NCBI GenBank assembly: GCA_030407315.1
Contig: JALQPE010002430.1
Coordinates: 62,001 to 126,000, forward strand
Direction: 5' to 3'
DNA: 64,000 nucleotides
DNA from: Asparagopsis taxiformis
Taxonomy: Eukaryota > Rhodophyta > Florideophyceae > Bonnemaisoniales > Bonnemaisoniaceae
The translations under genes and the position numbers were made by a program. The notes beneath the pieces were generated by a model. It made no database searches. It was given only the letters and a program-made list of their open reading frames with translations, and had not been told where the DNA came from. How positions within the stretch are numbered: the first letter of the stretch is position 1; each line of letters opens with the position of its first letter. Shown piece after piece: positions 28,258 through 37,310 of the stretch.

Positions 28258-31095
28258 ATGGCGAACGATGGCGATACCCTTCCGAGCTGGCTGCGGGCCA
28301 GCGTTCCTTCCGGCGAACGCGCTGCGACGCCGCTACGCACTCCGCCTGCCGCTTCGCGCTTTGCTTCGCCTGCGCCTGCGAGCCCCGAGAGCCCGTTCTA
28401 TCTTTCCATGGCGCAAGCGTCATCCGCGAGCGCTCCGGTTGGCGCTACAGCGAGTGCGCATAACACGGACGGCGCTGACGGATCGCCCGGTATCGACGCG
28501 ACAGTGGACGTGACTGCTGCTCCCACTTCCGCGTCTGGGAGTCGCACGAACGTCGGCGTGCCTTTGCGGTCCATTCCTGCTCCTTCGTCTGTTTCTCTTC
28601 CTTCTGCCGCGCAACACGTACCCGCCGTCGCCCCGCGTGCACGCTACGAAGACCCTTCTGCCTTCCGTTTCCTTCCGCGCGCGATGCCGACTTGGACTGA
28701 GCTGGGCCGTGTTCAATACTTCCCGCGGCGTTTCCAATGGGTGCGTATCGCCGACGTCAACCGCTACGCGGTGTTGCCCGGTCATAAAAACGCGCAGGCC
28801 GTGTGGGACGCGCGGCGTGAAGCGGCCCTGTGCGATCTAGCCGTACCCACTAATCTTCCATGCGATGCCTATTTCCTCGAGGACGCAGCGGACGAGCGGC
28901 TTGTGCGTCATCTGGCGCGGCTCCGAACGATGCGACGCGACGAATTTGCGCATCTTGATCCGTGGGCGGCGGCGCCTAGCGCCGGCTTCTTGTTGGACGG
29001 TGGTGTCCCCTGGAACGACATCGAACAAGAAGGAGAAGTCAGTGTACCGTGGTTCATTGACGCGGAGATGCGTGCCGAAGCGCGCCGCGAGTTACGCACG
29101 CGCCGTTCCGCCGGTTACTTCGTCACGTATCGCGACGCGGAGTTTCGCGAGTTCCCCGAGGATCGCGTCGGCGCTTTCTTTCCGCGCTACGATCCGCGCG
29201 ACTGGCCGGAGGCGCCAGAATCTCTTTCCGTCCCCTTGCCTTGTGTCTTCCACTATGCGCCGTCCGTTCTCCTTGGCCTTGACGTCCCCGTGGAGACGCG
29301 TTCGTATTTCTGGGCCGTTGCCCTTAGCGAGTGGGTCGTCATGGTGGCCTGCGCGTGGCTCCATGTCGCGTTCGTCGAGCGGCGCATTGTTCGCTTGAGC
29401 GACAGACTCGTGGCTGGCATCGAGAGCGTCGGCGCTGCGGCGGTCGTTCGTGGCGGCACGTATTCGGTTGCGCATTTGGAGAGCCTTTTGACGGAGCATC
29501 GCGCCTGCCCTTGGGACGAGACGCCTGTCTTCGACGTCGCCCCGGGTGTGGACTTTAACGAGGGTGGCCAGTGGTTGCCTTGGAGCGCGGAACGCGGCGT
29601 AATAGACTGGGCGCACGGCGCGCTCGGGGTTCATCGTCATACAGAAATTCCGCACTTGTTGTTGAAGTCGCCGCGTAACCCGTCGCGCAGCGCATTCGCG
29701 CACTTGGAAGCGGGTGACGTTGTGACCGTCGATGCCGTCCTGTCGGCCTTATCCTCCAACGAGTTGCATGTGATGCGCGCAACTAATTCGCGCGAGTACG
29801 CGCAATACCTCGGCATGGCCGCGTTGTTGGCCGTCGAGCGCCGGCGTTTCCGCGACGGGCGCTATTCGTTATTCTCTGAGTCGCCTCGGCCTCCTGTTGA
29901 CATTACCCAGTTGGACGCAGCGCTCCGGGCAGAGTATGTCAAGGTTTATAACGAACTGCAGGAGTTGAAGAAGTCCATTCCAAGCCAAGACAACGCTAAC
30001 GCGTCGGGTGGTGCGAGCGCGAGCGCGGCGGTTGGTAGCGTCGCGGCGTCGAGCGCGGTCGCGGTTACTGATCCGGCGGAGGCGCCGGCAGCGGTGGACG
30101 GCGAAGACGTCGTCGCGTTAGCGGATTCAGCGGGTGCGGCCAACTTGCAGGCACAAATCTCGTCTGCTGAGCAAAACCGCGACGAGGCGCTTTCGCGTGT
30201 GACGTCGGTCGCCCAAGCTCGAGACGAAGCCCTGGGACGCCTTGACGTGGCTATCAAGGCCCGCGACGAGGCGATTAAGGCTCGCGACGATGCGAACGAA
30301 GCGCGCGACGAGGCCGTGTCATTTTTACGCGAGACTCGCGAGGCGCTGGCTGCGTCCGAGGCGCGCGAGGCCGCGCTGAAGCGTAAGGTCGACGAAGACG
30401 CCGTGCGCATCGAGCGCATGCATAAGGATATCGGCGTAATGCAAGGTCGTGCGGCGAAACAGGAAAAGGAGGTTGAAGGGGGTCGCGAAGCGTTGGCGGC
30501 CCTTCAGTCTCGTTACGATTCCGTCGGTTCAGCGCAGGAGGCCGCGCAGCGTGCGTTGGCCGAAGTCGAATCGAATTTGGAGGCGGAGAGGGGTCGGTTG
30601 GCCGCTCGAGCCGCCGCTGTTCGTGACGGGTATCGCGCTCGGGAGAGGGAGACTGTCCGTCGGGTTCAGGAAACTATCGAACGCGCTCACCGTATGGGCT
30701 CGGCGTTAAATGACGTCGTCAATTTCATGCAGCGTTCTCCTGCGGGTTCTGCCGATGAAAGGGAGTCGACTGGCGCGACGCAGTCGGAGAGCGGGTTGCG
30801 CGCAGATGCGACGCGTGGCGCGACGGGAAGCGTTGGTTCGGGTCGTGGCGGGGCGCGTCCCATGACGCGTTCGCGTGCAGCGGCGAGTTCCGCGGGTCGC
30901 ACAAGACGCACGGGTATCCCTCCACTCCGGATCGGCGTACACGACGGGCGCGTCGTTCGGGTGTTAAATTCCGAGCGGCGACGCGGTCACCAGGCAGATA
31001 CGGCTTCAAGCCGCGCTCGTTCGCGCGGTGCGGCAGCCAGTTCGTCGAGCCGCGACTCGCGTCGAGACGACGACACGCGCGCGCCTCCGTCTTAG
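28258..31095 (+). CDS. Antisense accessory ORF of the chromovirus, coiled-coil protein, copy A
   Basis: 945 residues from ATG 28258 (context CACGCTATGGCG, purine at +4). An upstream in-frame ATG at 28189 would add 23 residues, but that stretch lies in a C/T-rich tract typical of 5' UTR. There is an N-terminal Ser/Ala/Pro-rich segment, then a Trp- and Arg-rich globular part (about residues 120-560) that matches no family I know. A long coiled coil spans about 630-825, with heptad units such as KARDEAIKARDDANEARDEA. The tail is basic Arg/Ser-rich, possibly nucleic-acid binding. It runs opposite to gag-pol and starts about 180 bases inside the 3' LTR, so an antisense promoter in that LTR could drive it. 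Antisense ORFs in this position are known in some plant gypsy elements (Ogre and Retand types). Function unknown. Confidence 0.8.
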   Translation: MANDGDTLPSWLRASVPSGERAATPLRTPPAASRFASPAPASPESPFYLSMAQASSASAPVGATASAHNTDGADGSPGIDATVDVTAAPTSASGSRTNVGVPLRSIPAPSSVSLPSAAQHVPAVAPRARYEDPSAFRFLPRAMPTWTELGRVQYFPRRFQWVRIADVNRYAVLPGHKNAQAVWDARREAALCDLAVPTNLPCDAYFLEDAADERLVRHLARLRTMRRDEFAHLDPWAAAPSAGFLLDGGVPWNDIEQEGEVSVPWFIDAEMRAEARRELRTRRSAGYFVTYRDAEFREFPEDRVGAFFPRYDPRDWPEAPESLSVPLPCVFHYAPSVLLGLDVPVETRSYFWAVALSEWVVMVACAWLHVAFVERRIVRLSDRLVAGIESVGAAAVVRGGTYSVAHLESLLTEHRACPWDETPVFDVAPGVDFNEGGQWLPWSAERGVIDWAHGALGVHRHTEIPHLLLKSPRNPSRSAFAHLEAGDVVTVDAVLSALSSNELHVMRATNSREYAQYLGMAALLAVERRRFRDGRYSLFSESPRPPVDITQLDAALRAEYVKVYNELQELKKSIPSQDNANASGGASASAAVGSVAASSAVAVTDPAEAPAAVDGEDVVALADSAGAANLQAQISSAEQNRDEALSRVTSVAQARDEALGRLDVAIKARDEAIKARDDANEARDEAVSFLRETREALAASEAREAALKRKVDEDAVRIERMHKDIGVMQGRAAKQEKEVEGGREALAALQSRYDSVGSAQEAAQRALAEVESNLEAERGRLAARAAAVRDGYRARERETVRRVQETIERAHRMGSALNDVVNFMQRSPAGSADERESTGATQSESGLRADATRGATGSVGSGRGGARPMTRSRAAASSAGRTRRTGIPPLRIGVHDGRVVRVLNSERRRGHQADTASSRARSRGAAASSSSRDSRRDDDTRAPPS

Positions 31096-33011
31096 TTATC
31101 ATTTCGTTCCTCTTCCTCGCATTGCATCTTCTTTCGAAATAAACTCTCCTTGCTTGTATCTCCACCTAGCGCTTCGTACTGCGGGGTTCCTCCCGTCCGA
31201 CGCGCTTACGGCCGTGGAACGCCAGGGTTCCTGCAGCTTTCGTGTGAGCGACAGCGCAACGCGGGTTCCGTCAAATGCATGAGCCGGTGTTTCCGCGAAG
31301 GGGCGCGCGTGTCGTTGCTTGAAACCGTATTTGCCCGCTGCCCACGTCGGCGTTCGGAGGGCACGCGGCCGGCGGCGTCCAGTCGTGCGCGCGGGGGAAA
31401 AGGAGGGGTAGAAGAAGGGAGTCTGGACGGGTAGCGCGTCGGTGCGAGTTCGTCGTAGCGATTTCGTTTCGTCGGTTCGTCACGCGCAATTCTCGACGTC
31501 GCTGGTTACTTTTCGCATGCGTATTCGTTGTTCGCTTCCGCTTCGCGTCGTCAATTCGTGCCGCCTTACGCATCCGTTGTTCGCGTCGCTGGTTCGTTCG
31601 CTTCTTCGCATCCGTCGTTCGCGTCGCCTACTACCGTCGTTCGCCGTTTGCTACCGTGTCTATTGTCCCGTGACTAAAGCGGCCGGCCGAATGGTACCTA
31701 GGGGGCTCGGGTGGGGGTCACATTCTTCCCTTCTTGGAGCGAGCCTCATTCTCCACGCTTGGGTTGAGGGGGAACCATGCACGTGGGCACCACTATATTC
31801 TCGGTAGGGGGCTGCGCGCGTTCAGGGGTCTGCGTCCTTCCACCAGCTTCGAGCGCCTCGCTGGAGTTCGCGTATGTTGTCGTCCAATCAGGTGACGGTA
31901 GTAGGGGACAGTTCGTCACGGTGCGGGGGCCAGCTTGACGGCGGCGCGATTCGGGTGCCCCTTTTGTCGCATTTTTCCAATGGGACAATTCGAGTGGGAC
32001 GGTAGAATTGCTAAATAGCCGGGCCAGCTCGCACGCCAGCGCCAGTGTCGCTCCCCTTTTTTCGCGCGAAAACGCATCGCGTGGTCCCGCGCCTGTCGCG
32101 GCCTCTGGAGTAGGTCAGGTGTTAGTCGAGGTCCAGCTCGCAACGAATCCAGAGATACGCGGCCGTTCGTATTCGCGGCGGTTCCAACGAGCGTGGCGGC
32201 GCAGTGGCCGTGTGGCGGTAGACGGGAACTGGTCGTTAGGCGTTACGTGGCGTAAACGGTAGATAGTCGCGTGGCGAACGAAAGGCGACCGAAATGCAAG
32301 CGGCGGATATTGCGTGGCGCCTATTTAACGAGATTGACACAACGTCCGTCATGGGCTTCTCGCGCTCATCGCACTTCTTAACAGGCACGTCTCGAGCGTC
32401 AGCGAGGGGGCTCAGTACTTTCGCGGTGGTGGCGTCCCGCGCGACGCGTGTCGATGCCGGACCGGCCAGCATCTGTGAGGGCCCCCTTCGAGTGTTGCCA
32501 AGCGTCGAGATTCAGGTAGTTTAGTGCGGGGCGGCGCGCCTTTGCGCGGGTAGGCGGCGCGGGTAATAGCGCGGCGGGCAAACGTCGAATCGTGCCCACC
32601 CCGTCAGGCACACACGTACGCGGCTCGCGAGCGGCGTCGCTTCATTGCGCGCGGCAGTAGTTCCAGGTCATTCAGCGATAGAATGTCGAGTGCGCGCGAA
32701 ATGGCGAACGACGAAGCGTTGGCGCGAACGGCGATTGCGTGGCGTACGCCGAAACGGTTACAAGGCGTTCGAGGAAGCGTTCGCGCGTTGTGCGGCGAAG
32801 CGGTTGCGTGGCACTGCGACGCTTGGCGGTAGTAATTCGTATCTCCTCCCGGTCTCTGCTGCCGATAGTAGTTTGGCGTGGTGCAAGGCGGGCAGCTGTG
32901 TTTGCGTTTGGATGCTTACCACTGCCAGGTAATCGTCTGGCGCTCGCGCGGCTTCTTCATCGACGTACACGCACGTGGATGGCAACCCCACCGCCCGCAA
33001 CGCTTCGTGCA
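31096..33011. other. Noncoding spacer between the antisense ORF and pol
   Basis: About 1.9 kb inside the chromovirus. Short overlapping ORFs on all frames have Arg/Ala/Ser-rich shadow composition only. It should contain the convergent 3' ends of the sense gag-pol and antisense transcripts. Confidence 0.6.
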
Positions 33012-36000
33012 TTAATTGCGTTGCGCCCGGGGCGTCGCTTGTCGGCTTGCAATACGCGCGCTGGTGCGGGTAGGCGTCGTTTTTCGCGGCGCGCCATCGG
33101 GCGCCTCCCTCGGGGCTGAGCGCTTCATTGAGCGACTTCGGTGGTTACGCAGCGCCGCAGGGCCGTCGGCAGTAGCGCGCGCAGCGGTTTTAGAGGCGGG
33201 CCGTCCTTGCTCGCGGCGAAAACGGGCGACGATAGGCGCGGGCAGGGACGCTTCGGGCTCCCACGTATCGTCGCGCGGCGAATATCCTTTCCACCTTACG
33301 CGGAAGACGGACGCGCCAGCGTCATCGATGCCTTCGGCCGTTAGTTTATCAATCATAAATTCGCGCGCCCCGTACTCTGACTCCGGGTTGACCTTGCGTG
33401 TATCATCGAGATCGCGTTCGTCCCGCCGTGTCGCGTCGTCGGCGTTCTCCGCGTCGTTGGTATCTCCCTCGCCGCCGGGCGAATCAGGCGCGCTTGTCGC
33501 ATCACGCGGCGCAAAGCGGATACGATCGGAGCTAACGAGTTCGGGTACGCCGTCTATTACGATTTCGTAAGTATGGCCATGACAACCTATTACGGGGAAA
33601 GGGCCAGAGACGGGGTAGTCCAGTTTCGATGCGCGCGTCTCTTCACTTCGCTGCGCTTGCGTCGTCGCTCCCGCGCGGGTATCCAAGTATACTTGGTCAC
33701 CCACCTTAATATCCTTATTCACCGCGCGTACACTGCGGTCGAAGTCCCGTTTATATCGTGCTTGTGCCTTCTTCAACGCGCTCGCCGCGCGCGCGTAGGC
33801 GTCTGATAGCCGCGCTAGAAATTCCATACGAAGGAATGGCGTACTGCGAATCGTGTCCACCTGTTCCGTACCCAGCGACACAGGGTAGCGCGTGAGCGTA
33901 AGCTCGAATGGCGACGTATTCGTCGAGCGGTGTATCGCACGATTGTAAGCGTACGCTAGCGCATCCAAATGCTCATCCCAGTCCTTTCGCTCTTCGTCGA
34001 CGTAATGGCGCAGCGTCGCGACGATGGTACGATTCATTCGCTCGACTTGCCCGTTCGATTGCGGATGATACGTCGTCGTGAATATGTTTCGCGTCCCCAT
34101 GAGCGCGCACGTTTCCTGAAATAACTTCGAGCGAAACTGCGGTCCGTTGTCAGAAAGCAGCGTGCGCGGCGGTCCGTATACAAAGACCCAGTCTCTGCAA
34201 AAGGCCTTCGCGACGGCGAGCGCAGATACGCGTCCAAGCGCGATGAGTCGGCAGAGTTTGCTATAGCGGTCTGCGATTACGAGTACGAAGCGACGTTGGC
34301 GCGGAGTCTCGGGCAGCGGACCGAGGATATCGATAGCGACGTCTTCGAGCGGGCGCGTCGCGGGGAATAGCTTCAGGGCGTTCGTATGGCGATATTGCGT
34401 AACGCGGTTACGTGCGCACGCGTCGCACTGTCTCACGGTAGTGTAGACGTCTACGCTCATCATCGGCCAGTAGTACGCGCGTCGAATTGCGTCATACATG
34501 CGTCGCGCGCCCGGATGTCCTGCGGTTACCGCGTAATGGTTAGCTCGCAAAATGCGCCCCTTAATCGCTTCGGGCACGACTATCTGCGTGGCGCGGTCGA
34601 GCGGCGCGGTCCTCATAAGTATCCCGTCGGGGGACAGGTGAAAGCGCGACTGCGGCTCGGTTTCGACGTCGCGTTTCGCGTTTTGGCAGAACTCGTCCAT
34701 AGCCTGCTCGCGTATCCACTCGTCAGCGGATACGGGTGGTTCGATACATGCTCGAGATGTCAGCAGACAATCCAGGCTAGGATAATATTCGGCGTAGTCG
34801 CATAGTAGCGCGGCGTCGGCTCGAACGTAAGCGTCCGCGTGCCGTTCAACGATATTCGCGGCGTCGAAGCAGGGTATCTCGTCCGGTATTTCCGTCTCGT
34901 CGCCGCTTCGCGTGGCCATTCGCGAGAGCGCGTCGGCGATAACATGGCGTTTACCCTTTTTATATTCGACGTCGAACTCGAACTCGGCGAGTCGCAATCG
35001 CCAACGCGCGAGTCGTCCTTCCGCGGAGGTCATATTTAGAATCCAGCGCAGCGAATTATGGTCCGTGCGAACCGTGAACTTCCGTCCTTCCAGATATGCG
35101 CGTAATAGTAACACAGCCCATACCACCGCGAGGCATTCGCGCTCCGTCGTCGAATAATTTCGCTCCGCGTCGTTAAGCGTGCGCGACCAGTATCCGACTG
35201 GGTGTAATGTGTCTTCATCCGCGTCTAGCTGTAATAATGCGCATCCGATTTGTCCTTGCGACGCGTCGGTATCGAGCACGTATGGGTGTCCCTCGCGCGG
35301 TAGACGAAGAATAGGCGGAGATAGCATCGCTCGCCGCAGTGATTCGAACGCGCGCGTTTGCTCCGGCGTCGGCGCGGGTAAGCTGTCTCCTTGGTCCTTC
35401 TTTAACAACTGCGTAAGCGGCGCTGCGACGAACGCGAATTTTTCGACGAATCGGCGGTATACGTTGCAAGTTCCCAAAAAGCTGCGCAGCTGCGTTTTCG
35501 TCGTCGGATACGTCGCATCGCGCAGCGCGTCGCATTTCGTCGTCGGTACGGATAGCTTCCCCGGCGAAATAGTATGTCCCAGGTAGTCTACCGAGCGCTT
35601 GAAGAACTCAGTCTTCGCGAATTTAAGCGAAACGCCAGCGCGTCCGAGGATTCCCAGTATCTCATCGACGTGATGCACGTGCGCGTTTACGTCTGCGGAG
35701 AAGATGATTACGTCATCCAGGTAGACTAGGCAGTGTTGCCATTTCACGTTCGCGAGCAAGATATCGAGCGCGCGCTGAAACGTCGCGGGCGCATTCGATA
35801 GTCCGAAGGGCATACGGCGGAAGCGATACGTACCAACATGCGACGTAAACGTCGTCTTATCGCGGTCGGCGTGCGCTACCGGGATTTGCCAGTATCCCGA
35901 GTTGCAGTCCAGTGTAGTGAAAACCGTCGCGTTACCGAGCGAGTCGACGCAATCGTCCATGCGCGGGATCGGATACGCGTCCTTCACGGTAGCGGCGTTT

Positions 36001-36431
36001 AAGCGGCGATAGTCGATGCAGAAGCGGGAAGTCCCGTCCTTCTTGGGTACGACTACGACCGGGCTTGCCCATTCCGATGTAGCAGGTTCGATCACTCCAG
36101 CGCGGAGCATCTTCTCCACTTGCGTACGGATAATTTCGCGCGACGCGTGTCCGGCGCGGTACGGCGGTTGGTTGACGGGGGTCGCCCCCGGAACCAGTTC
36201 GATGCGGTGCTCTGTCGCGTGGATGGCTCCGAGCGTGCCATTCCACATGCGCTCATGCTTTCGCAGCATCTCGATAATTCGCGCGTGTAGGTCGTCGTCT
36301 ACTCGCTCGTCGCGTAGCGTCGCGCGTAAGAGTTCTTCCCAAGACGGCGTCGCGCTCGCAATTTCGTCGGTCTCGCGCGGGTCCGGCGGTGTCGTAACGT
36401 TGCGTCGCGTCCCGTCGTCGGGCGGTCGGTC
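33012..36431 (-). CDS. Chromovirus pol: RT, RNase H, integrase, chromodomain (copy A)
   Basis: The frame is open from just after the protease stop (TAA at 36432-36434) to the stop at 33012. The first ATG is at 36269, but homologous pol-like sequence begins before it (SWEELLRATLRDERVDDD). Counting from 36269: RT FCIDYRRLN (about 82), TTLDCNSGYWQI and active site YLDD (about 183); RNase H LDTDASQGQ (about 330) and DHNSLRWIL; integrase zinc domain NHYAVTAGHPG...CDACARN (about 576-615); core Asp in AIDILGPLP (about 646), Asp in LSDNGPQF (about 706) and Glu in NGQVERMNRT (about 741); C-terminal chromodomain with FRVRWKGYSPRDDTWEP (about 985-1005). Chromodomains of this group direct integration to histone-marked chromatin. 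Protease and pol are in the same frame, separated by one UAA, so expression needs readthrough or the stop is a lesion. Confidence 0.93.
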   Translation of the reverse strand, partial: DRPPDDGTRRNVTTPPDPRETDEIASATPSWEELLRATLRDERVDDDLHARIIEMLRKHERMWNGTLGAIHATEHRIELVPGATPVNQPPYRAGHASREIIRTQVEKMLRAGVIEPATSEWASPVVVVPKKDGTSRFCIDYRRLNAATVKDAYPIPRMDDCVDSLGNATVFTTLDCNSGYWQIPVAHADRDKTTFTSHVGTYRFRRMPFGLSNAPATFQRALDILLANVKWQHCLVYLDDVIIFSADVNAHVHHVDEILGILGRAGVSLKFAKTEFFKRSVDYLGHTISPGKLSVPTTKCDALRDATYPTTKTQLRSFLGTCNVYRRFVEKFAFVAAPLTQLLKKDQGDSLPAPTPEQTRAFESLRRAMLSPPILRLPREGHPYVLDTDASQGQIGCALLQLDADEDTLHPVGYWSRTLNDAERNYSTTERECLAVVWAVLLLRAYLEGRKFTVRTDHNSLRWILNMTSAEGRLARWRLRLAEFEFDVEYKKGKRHVIADALSRMATRSGDETEIPDEIPCFDAANIVERHADAYVRADAALLCDYAEYYPSLDCLLTSRACIEPPVSADEWIREQAMDEFCQNAKRDVETEPQSRFHLSPDGILMRTAPLDRATQIVVPEAIKGRILRANHYAVTAGHPGARRMYDAIRRAYYWPMMSVDVYTTVRQCDACARNRVTQYRHTNALKLFPATRPLEDVAIDILGPLPETPRQRRFVLVIADRYSKLCRLIALGRVSALAVAKAFCRDWVFVYGPPRTLLSDNGPQFRSKLFQETCALMGTRNIFTTTYHPQSNGQVERMNRTIVATLRHYVDEERKDWDEHLDALAYAYNRAIHRSTNTSPFELTLTRYPVSLGTEQVDTIRSTPFLRMEFLARLSDAYARAASALKKAQARYKRDFDRSVRAVNKDIKVGDQVYLDTRAGATTQAQRSEETRASKLDYPVSGPFPVIGCHGHTYEIVIDGVPELVSSDRIRFAPRDATSAPDSPGGEGDTNDAENADDATRRDERDLDDTRKVNPESEYGAREFMIDKLTAEGIDDAGASVFRVRWKGYSPRDDTWEPEASLPAPIVARFRREQGRPASKTAARATADGPAALRNHRSRSMKRSAPREAPDGAPRKTTPTRTSARIASRQATPRAQRN

Positions 36432-37310
36432 TTACGGGTCCGGCGCTTCCTGAGCGACTTGTAGACATCCCACGGGGTTGGGCACGGCGGTGCCTACCTT
36501 CATGCCTTTGGGCAATACTTGTAGACGAGTGCCAGCGTTGTGCACCTGTACTCGGAAGGGTACATTCCTTCGAACCAGCGTCTCCCCGTTGGTTAAACGG
36601 AGTAGTTTCTGCGCGTAGAGGTTAGTCGCGGGAACTATAATGCAGCGCCCTTCAGCGCTCGTGGTAACGTCGATCGCTTGCGTCGCGTTCGGCGGAATCG
36701 ATGTGCGGCGCGCAGCGCGAGTAGGCGCGAAGCTTGCGGGTCGGGTCGTCTTCGCGGTCGGCGCGCGGCGCGGTTTCGTCGGCGCACGCGGAAGCATCGG
36801 GACGTGGTCGCCATAGCGGGTTCGCAACGCGCGCTGCGGTCCGGTGTAGATAATTTCGACTACGCGGTCGATGAAGTCCGCTCCCAAGATACATGGGACG
36901 GATAAGCGTGGCATCACCAAGAAGGTTTGGAGATGCGCTCGGGCACCTAGAAAAACGCTAAGTCGCAGCGACGCGTTTGGCGCGAGGCGTCGTCCGTTCG
37001 CGTCGATAATCGCGCAGCGCAGCGTCGGTGGCGTAGCGTGGCGCTTCCAGTCGGCGCCCAGTACGTTTTCGCGAATGAGGCTCGGGCCTGCGCCAGTATC
37101 AAGCACGGCGGTCACCGCGGTGGCCGTGCGTAGATTATATCCGACGCGTATCTCGAGTTTGTAGTTCGCGGTAGGGGTCTGAAACAGGACCACTGTTTCG
37201 GGTGGTAACGGAGGCGGTTTTTCGCGCGGCGGTTGCGTCATCGCGCGTCGCGTATCCGTTGGATGGAGAGGAGTCGGCCCACCCGCTACGACTCCTCGTA
37301 CGCGTTTCCC
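36432..37310 (-). CDS. Chromovirus protease, reached by -1 frameshift
   Basis: The frame is entered from gag at the GGGAAAC heptamer (37304-37310) and continues GKRVRGVVAGGPTP. An ATG at 37400 in this frame lies inside gag and is unlikely to be used. The active site TAVLDTGAGPSLI (about 37113-37075) is retropepsin D-T-G. LSVPCILGADFID, near 36900-36860, is the second conserved segment. It ends AQEAPDP then TAA. The frame continues open into pol. Confidence 0.85.
   Translation of the reverse strand, partial: GKRVRGVVAGGPTPLHPTDTRRAMTQPPREKPPPLPPETVVLFQTPTANYKLEIRVGYNLRTATAVTAVLDTGAGPSLIRENVLGADWKRHATPPTLRCAIIDANGRRLAPNASLRLSVFLGARAHLQTFLVMPRLSVPCILGADFIDRVVEIIYTGPQRALRTRYGDHVPMLPRAPTKPRRAPTAKTTRPASFAPTRAARRTSIPPNATQAIDVTTSAEGRCIIVPATNLYAQKLLRLTNGETLVRRNVPFRVQVHNAGTRLQVLPKGMKVGTAVPNPVGCLQVAQEAPDP
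37268..37310 (-). promoter_or_regulatory. -1 programmed frameshift signal between gag and protease
   Basis: On the minus strand, slippery heptamer GGGAAAC (37310-37304) is positioned as G GGA AAC in the gag frame. It is followed by a 6-nt spacer and a perfect 9-bp stem GAGGAGTCG/CGACTCCTC (37297-37289 and 37276-37268) with a 12-nt loop. The gag stop TAG (37288-37286) falls at the start of the loop. This is the standard retroviral design. Confidence 0.88.

Noticed and set aside
29092..29703. Minus-strand ORF of 203 codons opposite the antisense gene
   Set aside because: Arg/Ala-rich shadow of the plus-strand ORF; no motif and no independent support.
33016..33570. Plus-strand ORF of 184 codons opposite pol
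   Set aside because: It is the exact reverse of the chromodomain region of pol, with Arg/Ser-rich shadow composition.
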